Assembly (NCBI RefSeq): GCF_030689645.1
Contig: NZ_JAUYFU010000039.1
Location: forward strand, 16,055-80,054
DNA from: Humidesulfovibrio sp.
GTDB lineage: Bacteria > Desulfobacterota > Desulfovibrionia > Desulfovibrionales > Desulfovibrionaceae
Length of the DNA stretch: 64,000 nucleotides
Direction: 5' to 3'
Positions 15,603-23,624 of this stretch are shown one piece after another; within the stretch, counting starts at the first letter, position 1; every line of letters begins with the position of its first letter. The position numbers were made by a program, and so were the translations under genes. The notes under the pieces are model-generated. The model was not told the origin of the DNA, ran no database searches, and saw only the letters and a list, made by a program, of their open reading frames with translations.

Positions 15603-17242
15603 AGGATCACATCCGCCAGTGCATCGCCCCCCTGGAGGAGAGCGTCCTCAAGCTGGAGGAAGGCCGCCCCACCAGCAACGAGGTGACCCCGGTGCTGGAG
15701 GCCCTGGGCCTCACCCACCTGAAGCTGGCCTCGGCCCAGGTCATTTCGCTTTTGGACATGCTGGCCGACGGCATCACCCCGGTGAACGAGGGCATCATCA
15801 CCGCCCTGCTGCGCCTGTGCGAGGCGCACAAGAAATTTCTCTACGCCCTGGCCGGCGGGCTCGACCAGCCCCGCGCCGCAGCAGCCCCGCCGCAACTGGA
15901 GATGCCAGCCCCAGCGACAGCCCAGGCATGTTCGGATGTTCCGGCGACGGGCGCGCTGCCCCCTGACGCCGCCCACCCCGGCGCAGCCCGTGCCGACGCC
16001 GCCCACCCCGATGTGGCGGAGGCCCAGGCCAATCAAGTGCTGGCCGCCAGCAAGCAGGGCATCACCAGCATCCGCGTGCCAACAGAGCGGCTCGACAGCC
16101 TCATCGAGCTGGTGGGCAAGCTCATGGTGACCTTTGCCGTGCTGTCCCAAAGCGGCACGCGCGGCGCCACTCTCTCGGCCTCCACCCTGTCGGAGCTGGA
16201 CACGGTGATAACCGGCCTGCAAACTCAGGTGGACGCCATCCGCCTGGTGCCCCTGAAGCAGATCTTCCTGCCCATGAACCGCCTGGTGCAGAGCCTTTCC
16301 CAAAAGATGGGCAAAAAGGTGCGCTTCACCATCACCGGCGACGAGCTGGCCCTGGACAAAACCATTGTGGAGAGCCTGAACGAACCCCTGGTGCACCTGC
16401 TGCGCAACGCCCTGGACCACGGCCTGGAGCTGCCCGACGAGCGCACGGAAAAGGGCAAGGACGAGACCGGCACAGTGCTCCTGAACGCCTTCCGCAAGGG
16501 CGACACGGCCTATGTCGAAGTCTCCGACGATGGCCGGGGGCTCAACGCCGCGAGAATTCTCGACAAGGCCCGCGAGCGCGGCCTGGTGCAGCCGGACCAG
16601 GAGCTCACCGAGCAGGAGATCATCCAGTTCATCCTGGCCTCTGGCTTCAGCACCGCAGAGAAAGTCACGGACGTGTCGGGCCGGGGCGTGGGCATGGACG
16701 CGGTGGCCAACGCCGTGCGCATGCAGCTCGGCGGCGACATCACCATCGAGAACCTGCCCGGCGCGGGCTCGCGCTTCACCCTGTCCATTCCGCTGTCGCG
16801 CTCGGTGAACGAGGGCATCGTGGACGCCCTGGTGTGCCGCGTGGGGCCGGAACTGCTCATCGTGCCCTCCCGAGACGTGCTTGAAATCTTCGCGCCACAC
16901 GCCGAGGACCTGGTGGCCCTGCCCGACGGCAGCGAGACCGTGAGCGTGCGCGGCCAGATCTTCCACCTGTTGCGCCTGTGCCGCCATCTGCAACTGGGCG
17001 AAACCTGCGCCGGCATCGAAAAGGGACTCATCATCACCGTGCGCATGGGCGAAGTATCCGCCGCCCTGCTTGTGGACGAGGTGCTGCGCCAGCAGCAGGT
17101 GGTGGTGACGGGCTTCACCGTGCCCGTGCAGGACATTTACACCCTGCCCATCCTGGGTTTCGGCATGATGGGCGAAAGCGACGCCCTGGTGCTGGACATC
17201 GAGAAGCTCCTGGCCGAGGTCTCCGCGCCCGCCCAGGGATGA
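15599..17242 (+). CDS. CheA-type histidine kinase with degenerate P1
   Basis: A 547-aa kinase. Residues 1-90 have the helical pattern of an HPt domain but no HxxKG motif (THLKLASAQVISL in its place). An Ala/Pro linker (about 92-155) follows. Then come P3 dimerisation (ERLDSLIELVGKLMVTFAVL), the ATP site with HLLRNALDHGLELPDER (N box), VEVSDDGRGLNAARI (G1) and STAEKVTDVSGRGVGMDAV (G2), and a C-terminal CheW-like P5 domain. The ATG at 15599 overlaps the HPt gene's stop. With no receptor or other che genes nearby, it may control something other than chemotaxis. Confidence 0.9.
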   Translation: MKDHIRQCIAPLEESVLKLEEGRPTSNEVTPVLEALGLTHLKLASAQVISLLDMLADGITPVNEGIITALLRLCEAHKKFLYALAGGLDQPRAAAAPPQLEMPAPATAQACSDVPATGALPPDAAHPGAARADAAHPDVAEAQANQVLAASKQGITSIRVPTERLDSLIELVGKLMVTFAVLSQSGTRGATLSASTLSELDTVITGLQTQVDAIRLVPLKQIFLPMNRLVQSLSQKMGKKVRFTITGDELALDKTIVESLNEPLVHLLRNALDHGLELPDERTEKGKDETGTVLLNAFRKGDTAYVEVSDDGRGLNAARILDKARERGLVQPDQELTEQEIIQFILASGFSTAEKVTDVSGRGVGMDAVANAVRMQLGGDITIENLPGAGSRFTLSIPLSRSVNEGIVDALVCRVGPELLIVPSRDVLEIFAPHAEDLVALPDGSETVSVRGQIFHLLRLCRHLQLGETCAGIEKGLIITVRMGEVSAALLVDEVLRQQQVVVTGFTVPVQDIYTLPILGFGMMGESDALVLDIEKLLAEVSAPAQG

Positions 17243-17252
17243 CGCCCCAGGC

Positions 17253-17281
17253 TTGACACCCCCTGCCCCCCATACTATCGA
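17253..17281 (+). promoter_or_regulatory. Candidate promoter of the cobalamin-riboswitch operon
   Basis: TTGACA at 17253-17258, 17-bp spacer, TATCGA at 17276-17281, immediately upstream of the riboswitch. The -10 match is modest. Confidence 0.4.
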
Positions 17282-17284
17282 GCA

Positions 17285-17452
17285 CATTCGTCCGGTGCCC
17301 CGTTTTTCGGGGTGAAGAGGGAATCCCGTGGAATTCGGGAGCGGACCCGCCGCCGTGAGCCCCGCAAACGGTCGGCCCCCTAGCGCGCCACTGGGAGTAC
17401 TCTCCTGGGAAGGCCGGGGCCGATGGGGCAAGTCGGAAGACCTGCCGGATTG
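17285..17452 (+). promoter_or_regulatory. Cobalamin (B12) riboswitch
   Basis: The B12-element words occur in order: GGTGCC near 17294, GAGGGAATCCCGTG at about 17337 upstream of the CGGGAGCGGACCCGCCGCCG core, CCACTGGGAG near 17388, GGGAAGG near 17407, and AAGTCGGAAGACCTGCC ending near 17446. It sits in the leader of cbiK and is followed by a terminator at 17525, so adenosylcobalamin or another corrinoid would stop transcription of the whole chelatase/transport/cobI operon. Confidence 0.92.
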
Positions 17453-17524
17453 AGTGTCATGGCTTCTCGTCGGCAACGAGGGCTTATTGTCCGACGGGAC
17501 TTGTAAGGGGACGAATACGGAACT

Positions 17525-17560
17525 CCCTTTCCGCGTACGCATGCGGGAAGGGTTTTTTTA
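17525..17560 (+). terminator. Riboswitch-controlled terminator
   Basis: CCCTTTCCGC pairs with GCGGGAAGGG (one wobble) and is followed by seven T. It lies between the B12 riboswitch and the cbiK ribosome-binding site and is the natural expression platform. Confidence 0.85.
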
Positions 17561-17594
17561 TTCCCCCGCACCGCCCTCCATTTTGGAGGTCTTC

Positions 17595-18491
17595 ATGCGT
17601 TCATCCGCTTTCTCCGCGCTGTTGCGCGCCATGCTCCTCGCCGCACTGGCGCTGACCCTGGCCCAGCCCTGTCTGGCAGGCGAAGGCAAACAATCCCCCG
17701 CGCCCAAGCGCGGCATCCTGCTGGTGGCCTTCGGCACCAGCGTGCCCGAGGCCGTCACCGCCATCGACTCCTTGAAGCAGCAGGCCGAGGCCGCCTTTCC
17801 CGGCGTGCCTGTGCGAATGGCTTACTCATCCAAGATCATCCGCGACAAAATCGCTGGCGAGGGCATAGCGAAACGCGCCCCGGCCCAAGCCCTGGCCGAC
17901 ATGGCCGCCGAGGGCTTCACCGAGGTGGCCGTGCAATCCCTGCATGCCATCCCCGGCAAAGAGTTCCACGACATCGTATCCACAGCCAGAGCCATGGAAG
18001 GCATGCCCAAGGGCATCGGGAAGATCACCATGGGCCTGCCGCTGCTCTCCACCCCGCACGACATCAAGGCCGCAGCAGCAGCCATCCTCGCCTCCCTGCC
18101 CAAGCGCGGCAAGGGCGAGGCTGTGGTGCTCATGGGCCACGGCACCGAGCACCCGGCCAACGCCGCCTACGCAGCGCTCCAACTGGCATTGTGGAAGCAG
18201 GACAAGAGCGTGTTCATCGCCACGGTGGAAGACACCCCCGGCCTCGACGAGATCATCCCGGACCTCATGCGCTTGGGCGCGCGCACCGTGCACCTGACAC
18301 CGCTCATGAGCGTTGCGGGCGACCATGCCCGGAACGACATGGCCGGCCCGGAAGCCGATTCGTGGGCCAGCAAGCTCAAGGCAGCGGGCTTCATCCCCAA
18401 GGCCGACCTTACGGGCCTGGGCAGCCGCCCGGCCGTGTCCCGCCTGTGGATCGACCATCTCAAGGACGCCGTAAAGGCTCTGGACCAGTAA
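17595..18491 (+). CDS. cbiK: Sirohydrochlorin cobaltochelatase CbiK, periplasmic type
   Basis: CbiK inserts cobalt (or iron) into sirohydrochlorin. The 298-aa protein has a signal peptide (residues 1 to about 28, ending LAQPCLAGEG), then the CbiK domain: RGILLVAFGTSVPEAV, VRMAYSSKIIRDK, VQSLHAIPGKEFHD (metal-binding His) and VVLMGHGTEHPANAAYAAL (second His), TPLMSVAGDHARNDMAG. Desulfovibrio vulgaris has a known periplasmic CbiK of this kind. The ATG at 17595 follows TTTTGGAGGTCTTC. It is the first gene after the riboswitch, with its stop overlapping the permease start. A periplasmic chelatase beside an importer suggests corrinoid or tetrapyrrole trafficking. Confidence 0.92.
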   Translation: MRSSAFSALLRAMLLAALALTLAQPCLAGEGKQSPAPKRGILLVAFGTSVPEAVTAIDSLKQQAEAAFPGVPVRMAYSSKIIRDKIAGEGIAKRAPAQALADMAAEGFTEVAVQSLHAIPGKEFHDIVSTARAMEGMPKGIGKITMGLPLLSTPHDIKAAAAAILASLPKRGKGEAVVLMGHGTEHPANAAYAALQLALWKQDKSVFIATVEDTPGLDEIIPDLMRLGARTVHLTPLMSVAGDHARNDMAGPEADSWASKLKAAGFIPKADLTGLGSRPAVSRLWIDHLKDAVKALDQ

Positions 18492-19612
18492 TGATGCAGC
18501 AGGGCGGAATACCAGGCGCGAAAGAGTGCGAAAAGCGGCGGGATGTTTGCCCTGCCTGGCTTCGCGCCTGCGCCCTGGCTTCCGCCCTGCTGGTCTCGCT
18601 TTTGCTGACCGTGGTGCTGGCCTGCGCCGTGGGCAGCTACCCGTCCACGGTGGGCGAGTCCCTGCGCGCGCTGCTGCAGGCTGCGGGCTTCGCGGCGGGC
18701 GAAGCCGTGGACCCGAGCCTCTCCGTGGTCATCGTGGACATCCGCCTGGCCCGCGTGCTGCTGGCCGGACTCACCGGAGCATCCCTCGCCATTGCGGGCG
18801 CGGCCTTCCAGGGCGTGCTCAGAAACCCCCTGGCCGACTCCTTCACCCTGGGCGTTTCCGGCGGCGCGGCCTTCGGAGCCTCGGTGGCCATCATCAGCGG
18901 CATGGCCGGGGAGGCCGCCCTTTCCGGCGACGCCCGCGCCCTGCCCGCCTGCGCCCTTGTCGGGGCGCTGACAGCCCTGGCGTTGGTGCTTGGCCTTTCA
19001 CGCGCGGGCGGCGGGCCGCTCTCCGGCCTGCGGCGCGAAACCGTGGTCCTGGCGGGCATCGTGGTGTCCACCTTCCTTTCCGCCCTCATCTCGCTGTTGA
19101 AAAGCCTGGACGAAGAATCCGTGGCCAGCATCGTGTTCTGGATCATGGGCAGCTTCCAGGGCCGGGGCTTCGAGCACGCGGAGCTGGCCTGGCCGTACAT
19201 GCTCGTGGGCGCGGCCATCGTCTTCTGGCGCGCGCGGGAGCTGGACGTGCTGGCCCTGGGCGAAACCCAGGCGCGCATGCTGGGCCTGGAGGCCGGGCGC
19301 TCCCGCCTGTGGCTGCTTTTGGCCGCCAGCCTGCTTTCCGGCGCGGCTGTGGCGGTCTCCGGCGTCATCGGCTTTGTGGGGCTTGTGGTGCCGCATCTGG
19401 TGCGCCTTGTGCTGGGCGCGGGGCACCGCAGGCTTCTGCCAGCCTCGGCGCTTCTGGGCGCGCTTCTGCTCATCTGGTCCGATGTGGCCGCGCGCAGCGT
19501 GCTGCCCGGCGGGGCCGAGCTGCCCGTTGGCGTTGTGACCGCGCTCATCGGCGGGCCCTTCTTTTGCCTGATTCTGGCGCGCAAGGGCCTGAAGAACAGA
19601 GGCGAAGCATGA
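18491..19612 (+). CDS. FecCD/BtuC-type ABC transporter permease
   Basis: A 373-aa permease of the siderophore/B12/heme import class. It has about nine or ten hydrophobic spans and the family segments RLARVLLAGLTGASLAIAGA, FQGVLRNPLADSFTLGVSGG, and GFVGLVVPHLVRLVLGAGHR. The ATG at 18491 shares a base with the cbiK stop (TAATG). Two adjacent ATG codons make the exact start uncertain by one residue. The riboswitch and cbiK make cobalamin, cobalt-tetrapyrrole or a related compound the likely cargo; heme or iron chelates cannot be excluded. Confidence 0.9.
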   Translation: MMQQGGIPGAKECEKRRDVCPAWLRACALASALLVSLLLTVVLACAVGSYPSTVGESLRALLQAAGFAAGEAVDPSLSVVIVDIRLARVLLAGLTGASLAIAGAAFQGVLRNPLADSFTLGVSGGAAFGASVAIISGMAGEAALSGDARALPACALVGALTALALVLGLSRAGGGPLSGLRRETVVLAGIVVSTFLSALISLLKSLDEESVASIVFWIMGSFQGRGFEHAELAWPYMLVGAAIVFWRARELDVLALGETQARMLGLEAGRSRLWLLLAASLLSGAAVAVSGVIGFVGLVVPHLVRLVLGAGHRRLLPASALLGALLLIWSDVAARSVLPGGAELPVGVVTALIGGPFFCLILARKGLKNRGEA

Positions 19613-20406
19613 TCCGGGCGCGGAATCTTCATTGCGGCTACGGCGGCCACGAGGTGCTGCGCGGGGTGGACCTGCATCTGGCGGCAGGTGAATTTGCGGC
19701 CCTGCTGGGGCCCAACGGCTCGGGCAAGACCACCCTGCTCCTGGCCCTGGCCGGACTGCTGCCTCCATTGAGCGGCGGCGTGGAGCTTGCGGGCCGCGAC
19801 ATTTCCGGCCTTTCCGCCCGCGAGCGAGCCCTGCTGGTGTCCTGCGTGCCCCAGGGCGCTGCGGCCCCGGCAGGCTACAGCGTGCAAGAGCTGGTGCGCA
19901 TGGGCCGCTACGCCCACACGGGATTTCTGGGCGGCTATGGCCCGCAGGACGACGATGCCGCGCAGGCCGCCCTGGCCGATGCCCATTGTCTGGACCTGGC
20001 CGAACGGCAAGCTGCCGAGCTATCCGGCGGGGAGTTCCAGCGCGTGCTGCTGGCCCGCGCCCTGTGCCAGGGCCGCCGGGCGCTCTTGCTCGACGAGGCC
20101 ACCTCGGCCCTGGACCTGGCCCGGCGCGTGGAGGCCTTTGACCTGCTGGCGAGGCAGCACAAGGCCGGCAGCACGGTGTTCGCCGCCGCCCACGACCTGA
20201 ACCTGGCCGCGCTGTATTGCCCGCGGCTGGTGTTCCTCAAGGCCGGGCGCATCGTGCTCGACGGCCCCACCAGTGACGTTTTCACGGAAGCGAACCTCAA
20301 GGACATCTATGACACGGACCTTCGCGTGGCTCCGCACCCTGTCACCGGCGCGCCCCAGGCGCATCTGGTGCCTGGCGCTCACGCTCACGCTTCTTTGCTG
20401 CGCTAA
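19609..20406 (+). CDS. FecE/BtuD-type ABC transporter ATP-binding protein
   Basis: A 265-aa ATPase partner of the adjacent permease. Walker A is LLGPNGSGKTTLL, the Q-loop VSCVPQGAA, the signature ELSGGEFQRVLLARAL, Walker B ALLLDEATSALD and the switch His FAAAHDLNLAA. The C-terminal tail follows the usual FecE style ('d.......P.tG.P'). The ATG at 19609 overlaps the permease stop (ATGA). The last 98 bp overlap the start of the binding-protein gene in another frame. Confidence 0.92.
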   Translation: MIRARNLHCGYGGHEVLRGVDLHLAAGEFAALLGPNGSGKTTLLLALAGLLPPLSGGVELAGRDISGLSARERALLVSCVPQGAAAPAGYSVQELVRMGRYAHTGFLGGYGPQDDDAAQAALADAHCLDLAERQAAELSGGEFQRVLLARALCQGRRALLLDEATSALDLARRVEAFDLLARQHKAGSTVFAAAHDLNLAALYCPRLVFLKAGRIVLDGPTSDVFTEANLKDIYDTDLRVAPHPVTGAPQAHLVPGAHAHASLLR

Positions 20407-21304
20407 CGCACAGGCCGAGGTGCGCGCGCCCGCCCGCGTGCCCATCCGCGTGGTGGACGACGCGGGCCAGGAGATCGTCCTGGACCGCCCGGCGGTCCGC
20501 GTCATCGCGCTATACGGGGCGTTCAACGAGATTCTGGACGGCCTGGGCAAAGCCGACGTCATCGTTGCGCGCACCAACGCGGACACGATCCCGACGCGCA
20601 TAGCCACTCTTCCGGTCATCGGCACGCACATGCGGCCCAACATTGAGGCCGTGCTGGCCCAGAAGCCTGACCTGGTGCTCCAGATGGCGGGCCGCAAGGA
20701 GGCATCCCTGCCCGTGGACGCGCTGAGGAAGCGCGGCCTGCGCGTGGCCGTGTTCCGCGCCGCCAGCTTTGCGGAGCTGTTCAGCGTCATCCGCCGGGTG
20801 GGCGTGCTCACCGGGTCCGAAGCCCAGGCCGATGACATGGTGCGCGGCATGGAGGCCCGGCTGGCAACGCTGGATGCAAAAGTCGCAGCCACGCAGCAGC
20901 GGCCACGCGTCTTTTACGAGGTGCGCTCGCCCAACATGCTGGGCGCCGGACGCACGGGGCTGGTGGCCGAGATCATCCGCCGCGCCGGGGGCGTCAACTG
21001 CGTGGAGGAGCGCGTCAAGTTCGCGCGCCTGAGCGAGGAGGAGATCGTGCGTCTAGCGCCCGAGGCGTACCTCATCCAGCGCGGCCCCATGAACCCGGCG
21101 CCCCTGCCCCTTTCCAAGCGCCCGCGCCTGAGGACCATCCCCGCCGCCGCCAACGGCAAGACCTGGTTCGTGGACGAGCGCAGGTACTCCCGCCCCGGCC
21201 CGCAAAGCGTCGGCGCTGCCGAGGAACTGGCCGGGCTGCTGCACCCGGAGATTTCGCAGAAGCAATCAGCACCCGCCAAGGGCGCAAAAAAGGACAGGAA
21301 ATGA
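20309..21304 (+). CDS. Periplasmic binding protein of the corrinoid/iron-type ABC importer
   Basis: A 331-aa BtuF/FhuD-type receptor. A signal peptide with a long basic n-region (MTRTFAWLRTLSPARPRRIW, cleavage near NAQA-EV) precedes the Fe/B12 periplasmic fold: RVIALYGAFNEILDGLGKAD, VIGTHMRPNIEAVLAQKPDL, and a C-terminal EEIVRLAPEAYLIQRGP. The ATG at 20309 has AAGGA upstream and is the only start that includes the signal peptide, although it gives a 98-bp overlap with the ATPase gene. A Lys-rich tail ends the protein. Ligand is inferred from the operon only. Confidence 0.87.
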   Translation: MTRTFAWLRTLSPARPRRIWCLALTLTLLCCANAQAEVRAPARVPIRVVDDAGQEIVLDRPAVRVIALYGAFNEILDGLGKADVIVARTNADTIPTRIATLPVIGTHMRPNIEAVLAQKPDLVLQMAGRKEASLPVDALRKRGLRVAVFRAASFAELFSVIRRVGVLTGSEAQADDMVRGMEARLATLDAKVAATQQRPRVFYEVRSPNMLGAGRTGLVAEIIRRAGGVNCVEERVKFARLSEEEIVRLAPEAYLIQRGPMNPAPLPLSKRPRLRTIPAAANGKTWFVDERRYSRPGPQSVGAAEELAGLLHPEISQKQSAPAKGAKKDRK

Positions 21305-22011
21305 CCCGTTTTGGAACACTGTACGGCATAGGCGTCGGCCCTGGCGACCCGGACCTCATCACGCTCAAGGCCGTGAAGACGCTTCAGAAGGTGGACGTGG
21401 TGCTGGCTGCGGCCTCCACCAAAAACGAGGCCTCCCTGGCCCTGTCCATCGCCAGCCCCCACCTGCGCGAAGGCGCGGCGGTGGTGCGCCTGGACTTCCC
21501 CATGACCCGCGATCAGGCCGTGCTGGACAAGGCCTGGCGCGCCAACGCCGACACGGTTTCGGGCATCCTGCGCCAGGGCAAAAGCGCCGCCTTCCTGACC
21601 CTGGGCGACCCACTGACTTACAGCACCTTCGGCTACCTGCTGCGCACCCTGAACGGCCTGCTGGCCGAGATTCCGGTGCAGGTGATTCCGGGCATCACGA
21701 GCTATCAGGCCGCGGCGGCGCATACGGGCCGGGTGCTGGTGGAGAGCGGCGAAAGCCTGGCCGTGGTGTCGGGCGTGGCGGACGAGGAAGAGCTGACGCG
21801 CGTGCTTTCCGGCGCGCAGTGCGCAGTTATCCTCAAGGCCTACAAGAACATGCCGGTGATCAAGAAGGTGTTGGCGAACCTGGGCCTCACCGACGCCAGC
21901 GTGTTCGTCACCCGCCTGGGGCACGAGGGCCAGGAGGTCATCCAAAGCCTGGACCAGGCGCCGGATAAACCCAGCTACTTCTCGCTGATCCTGGTGCGCA
22001 AAGAGCGTTAG
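21301..22011 (+). CDS. cobI: Precorrin-2/cobalt-factor II C20-methyltransferase
   Basis: Methylates C20 of the corrin ring precursor, directly after cobalt insertion in the anaerobic B12 pathway (CbiL in that nomenclature). The 236-aa protein has the tetrapyrrole-methylase signatures LYGIGVGPGDPDLITLKAVK, AFLTLGDPLTYSTFGYLL, and VIPGITSYQAAAAHTGRVL. The ATG overlaps the binding-protein stop (ATGA). It follows cbiK and the importer behind the B12 riboswitch, so its expression should drop when corrinoid is plentiful. The rest of the cobalamin pathway is not in this window. Confidence 0.92.
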   Translation: MTRFGTLYGIGVGPGDPDLITLKAVKTLQKVDVVLAAASTKNEASLALSIASPHLREGAAVVRLDFPMTRDQAVLDKAWRANADTVSGILRQGKSAAFLTLGDPLTYSTFGYLLRTLNGLLAEIPVQVIPGITSYQAAAAHTGRVLVESGESLAVVSGVADEEELTRVLSGAQCAVILKAYKNMPVIKKVLANLGLTDASVFVTRLGHEGQEVIQSLDQAPDKPSYFSLILVRKER

Positions 22012-22042
22012 CGCCTCACTCGCGCGTATTGGCGCGTAGCGT

Positions 22043-23434
22043 CTATTCCACCAGCAGCATGTGCAGGTCGCACACGTTGGTGCGCGTTGGCCCGGTCTTG
22101 TACAGCCCGCCGATGGCCTCGAAAAAATGGTACGAGTCGTTGGCGCGCAAGGCCTCTGCCGTGGACAGCCCCCCCTCCCGCGCGCGGGCCAGCATGCCCG
22201 GCGAGGCATAGGCCCCGGCGGCGTCAGTGGGGCCGTCCGTGCCGTCCGTGGAGGCGGACAAGAACGCGATGCCGCGCCCGCCCTCAGGGTCGCGCTCCAT
22301 CTCGGCCAAAAAGGCCAGGGCCATTTCCTGGTTGCGGCCACCCTTGCCCTCGCCCGTCAGCGTCACCACGGTCTCCCCGCCCAGAATCACGCAGGCCGGG
22401 CGCGCCACAAGCATGCCCGTGCGCCGCACGTCCTGGCCGATGCCGGACAAAAACCGCGCCACCTCCCGCGCCTCCCCGGTCAGCAGGCAGGTGAGGGGCG
22501 CCACGTTGTAGCCAAGTTCGCGGGCCTGTTCGCAGGCGGCCAGGAGCGCCGCGTGGTTGGTGCCGATGAGCAGGTTCGTGGCGCGGGAGAGCGCCGCGTC
22601 GCCGGTTTTTGGCGTCTCGTCGATGTCGCCCGCAGCGCCAAGCTCAAGGGCCCGCAGCACCTCCTGCGGAACGCCTGCCTCTATGCCGTAGCCGCGCACG
22701 ATGCCGAGAGCCTCGGCGTAGGTGCTTTCGTCCGCGCTGGTGATGCCCGAGGCGATGGTGTCCAGCCGGTCGCCCACCACGTCGGAAAGAATGAGTGAAA
22801 TGCTGGTTGCCGGTGCAAGAAGCCGCAGGAACCGCCCGCCCTTGAGCTCGGACAGGTGCTTGCGCACGCAGTTGATCTCGCGGATGTCCGCCCCGCAGGC
22901 GAGGAGCGCGCGGGTGACGGCCTGCTTGTGCTCCAGGGTGAGCACCACCTCGCGCCCGCCGTCCAGATAAGTCATGGGCGAGGGCAGCAGGGCCGATCCC
23001 CCGCCGGAGATGAGGTTGATGACCAAGGTGTTCTCGTCCGCGCCGCGCGCAAGCTCGGCAATGCGCCGGGCCGCCTGCACACCGGCCTCATCCGGCACCG
23101 GGTGCGCGGCCTCGGCCTGTTCGACGTGCCGGAGTTCCTCGGTGTGGCCGTACTTGGTGCACACCAACCCCTCAAATGTCACGCCAGCGGGCAGGCGGTC
23201 GGCCAGGATCTCCTCCACGGCCTTGGCCATGCGCGCGGAAGCCTTTCCGCAGCCCAGCACCAGAATGCGCGAAAAACGCGAAAGATCCTCTTCGTGGCGC
23301 TCCTGCTCCAGCTCGATCTCCAGCACCGAGCCCTTGAGCCGCATGCGGTCCTTGAGCATGCCGTAGGGATCGATGCGCACAAGGGCGGCCTCGAAGATGC
23401 GCTTCAGGGTCTGGAACTGGGGTTCGTTGTGCAT
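22043..23434 (-). CDS. Glycerate 2-kinase (MOFRL family)
   Basis: Phosphorylates D-glycerate to 2-phosphoglycerate. The 463-aa protein has the N-terminal kinase domain with RILVLGCGKASARMAKAVEE, TLVINLISGGGSALLPSP and INCVRKHLSELKGGRFLRL, and the C-terminal MOFRL domain with CVILGGETVVTLTGEGKGGR, LAFLSASTDGTDGPTDAAGA. These match the GckA/TtuD type. The ATG at 23432-23434 follows GGAGGCCTT. It is a single-gene unit convergent with cobI. Together with the 2-hydroxyacid dehydrogenase it could feed hydroxypyruvate or glycerate into glycolysis. Confidence 0.93.
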   Translation of the reverse strand: MHNEPQFQTLKRIFEAALVRIDPYGMLKDRMRLKGSVLEIELEQERHEEDLSRFSRILVLGCGKASARMAKAVEEILADRLPAGVTFEGLVCTKYGHTEELRHVEQAEAAHPVPDEAGVQAARRIAELARGADENTLVINLISGGGSALLPSPMTYLDGGREVVLTLEHKQAVTRALLACGADIREINCVRKHLSELKGGRFLRLLAPATSISLILSDVVGDRLDTIASGITSADESTYAEALGIVRGYGIEAGVPQEVLRALELGAAGDIDETPKTGDAALSRATNLLIGTNHAALLAACEQARELGYNVAPLTCLLTGEAREVARFLSGIGQDVRRTGMLVARPACVILGGETVVTLTGEGKGGRNQEMALAFLAEMERDPEGGRGIAFLSASTDGTDGPTDAAGAYASPGMLARAREGGLSTAEALRANDSYHFFEAIGGLYKTGPTRTNVCDLHMLLVE

Positions 23435-23544
23435 AAGGCCTCCGGGGTTGGACTGGATTCTAGGCTAGGCGTTTTGCCCGGCGGACTCAAGCCCCTGCTC
23501 TCGCCCGGCGCGCAGGCCGCCTGAGCCGCGCCCCAAACGAAACA

Positions 23545-23572
23545 GCCGGGTTCGAGCATGTTCGAACCCGGC
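23545..23572 (-). terminator. Terminator-like hairpin after the Crp-like gene
   Basis: GCCGGGTTCGA (23545-23555) pairs with TCGAACCCGGC (23562-23572) around a 6-base loop. On the minus strand it is followed by TGTTTCGTTTGG. It lies 52 bp beyond the Crp-like stop codon. Confidence 0.65.
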
Positions 23573-23624
23573 CCCCCTGTGCGCAGAAAAATCATTTTTA
23601 GCCCTTTGCTCAGGAGCGGCGTTC

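Noticed and set aside
15530..17542. Long minus-strand frame of 670 codons opposite cheA and riboswitch
   Set aside because: Shadow of the CheA gene; it also crosses the B12 riboswitch.
18526..19608. Upstream extension of the importer ATPase frame
   Set aside because: Arg/Gly-rich out-of-frame reading of the permease; the real ATPase starts at 19609.
23545..23572. TTCGAA-containing hairpin resembling a tRNA T-arm
   Set aside because: No acceptor, D or anticodon arm around it; it is a simple terminator-like stem.
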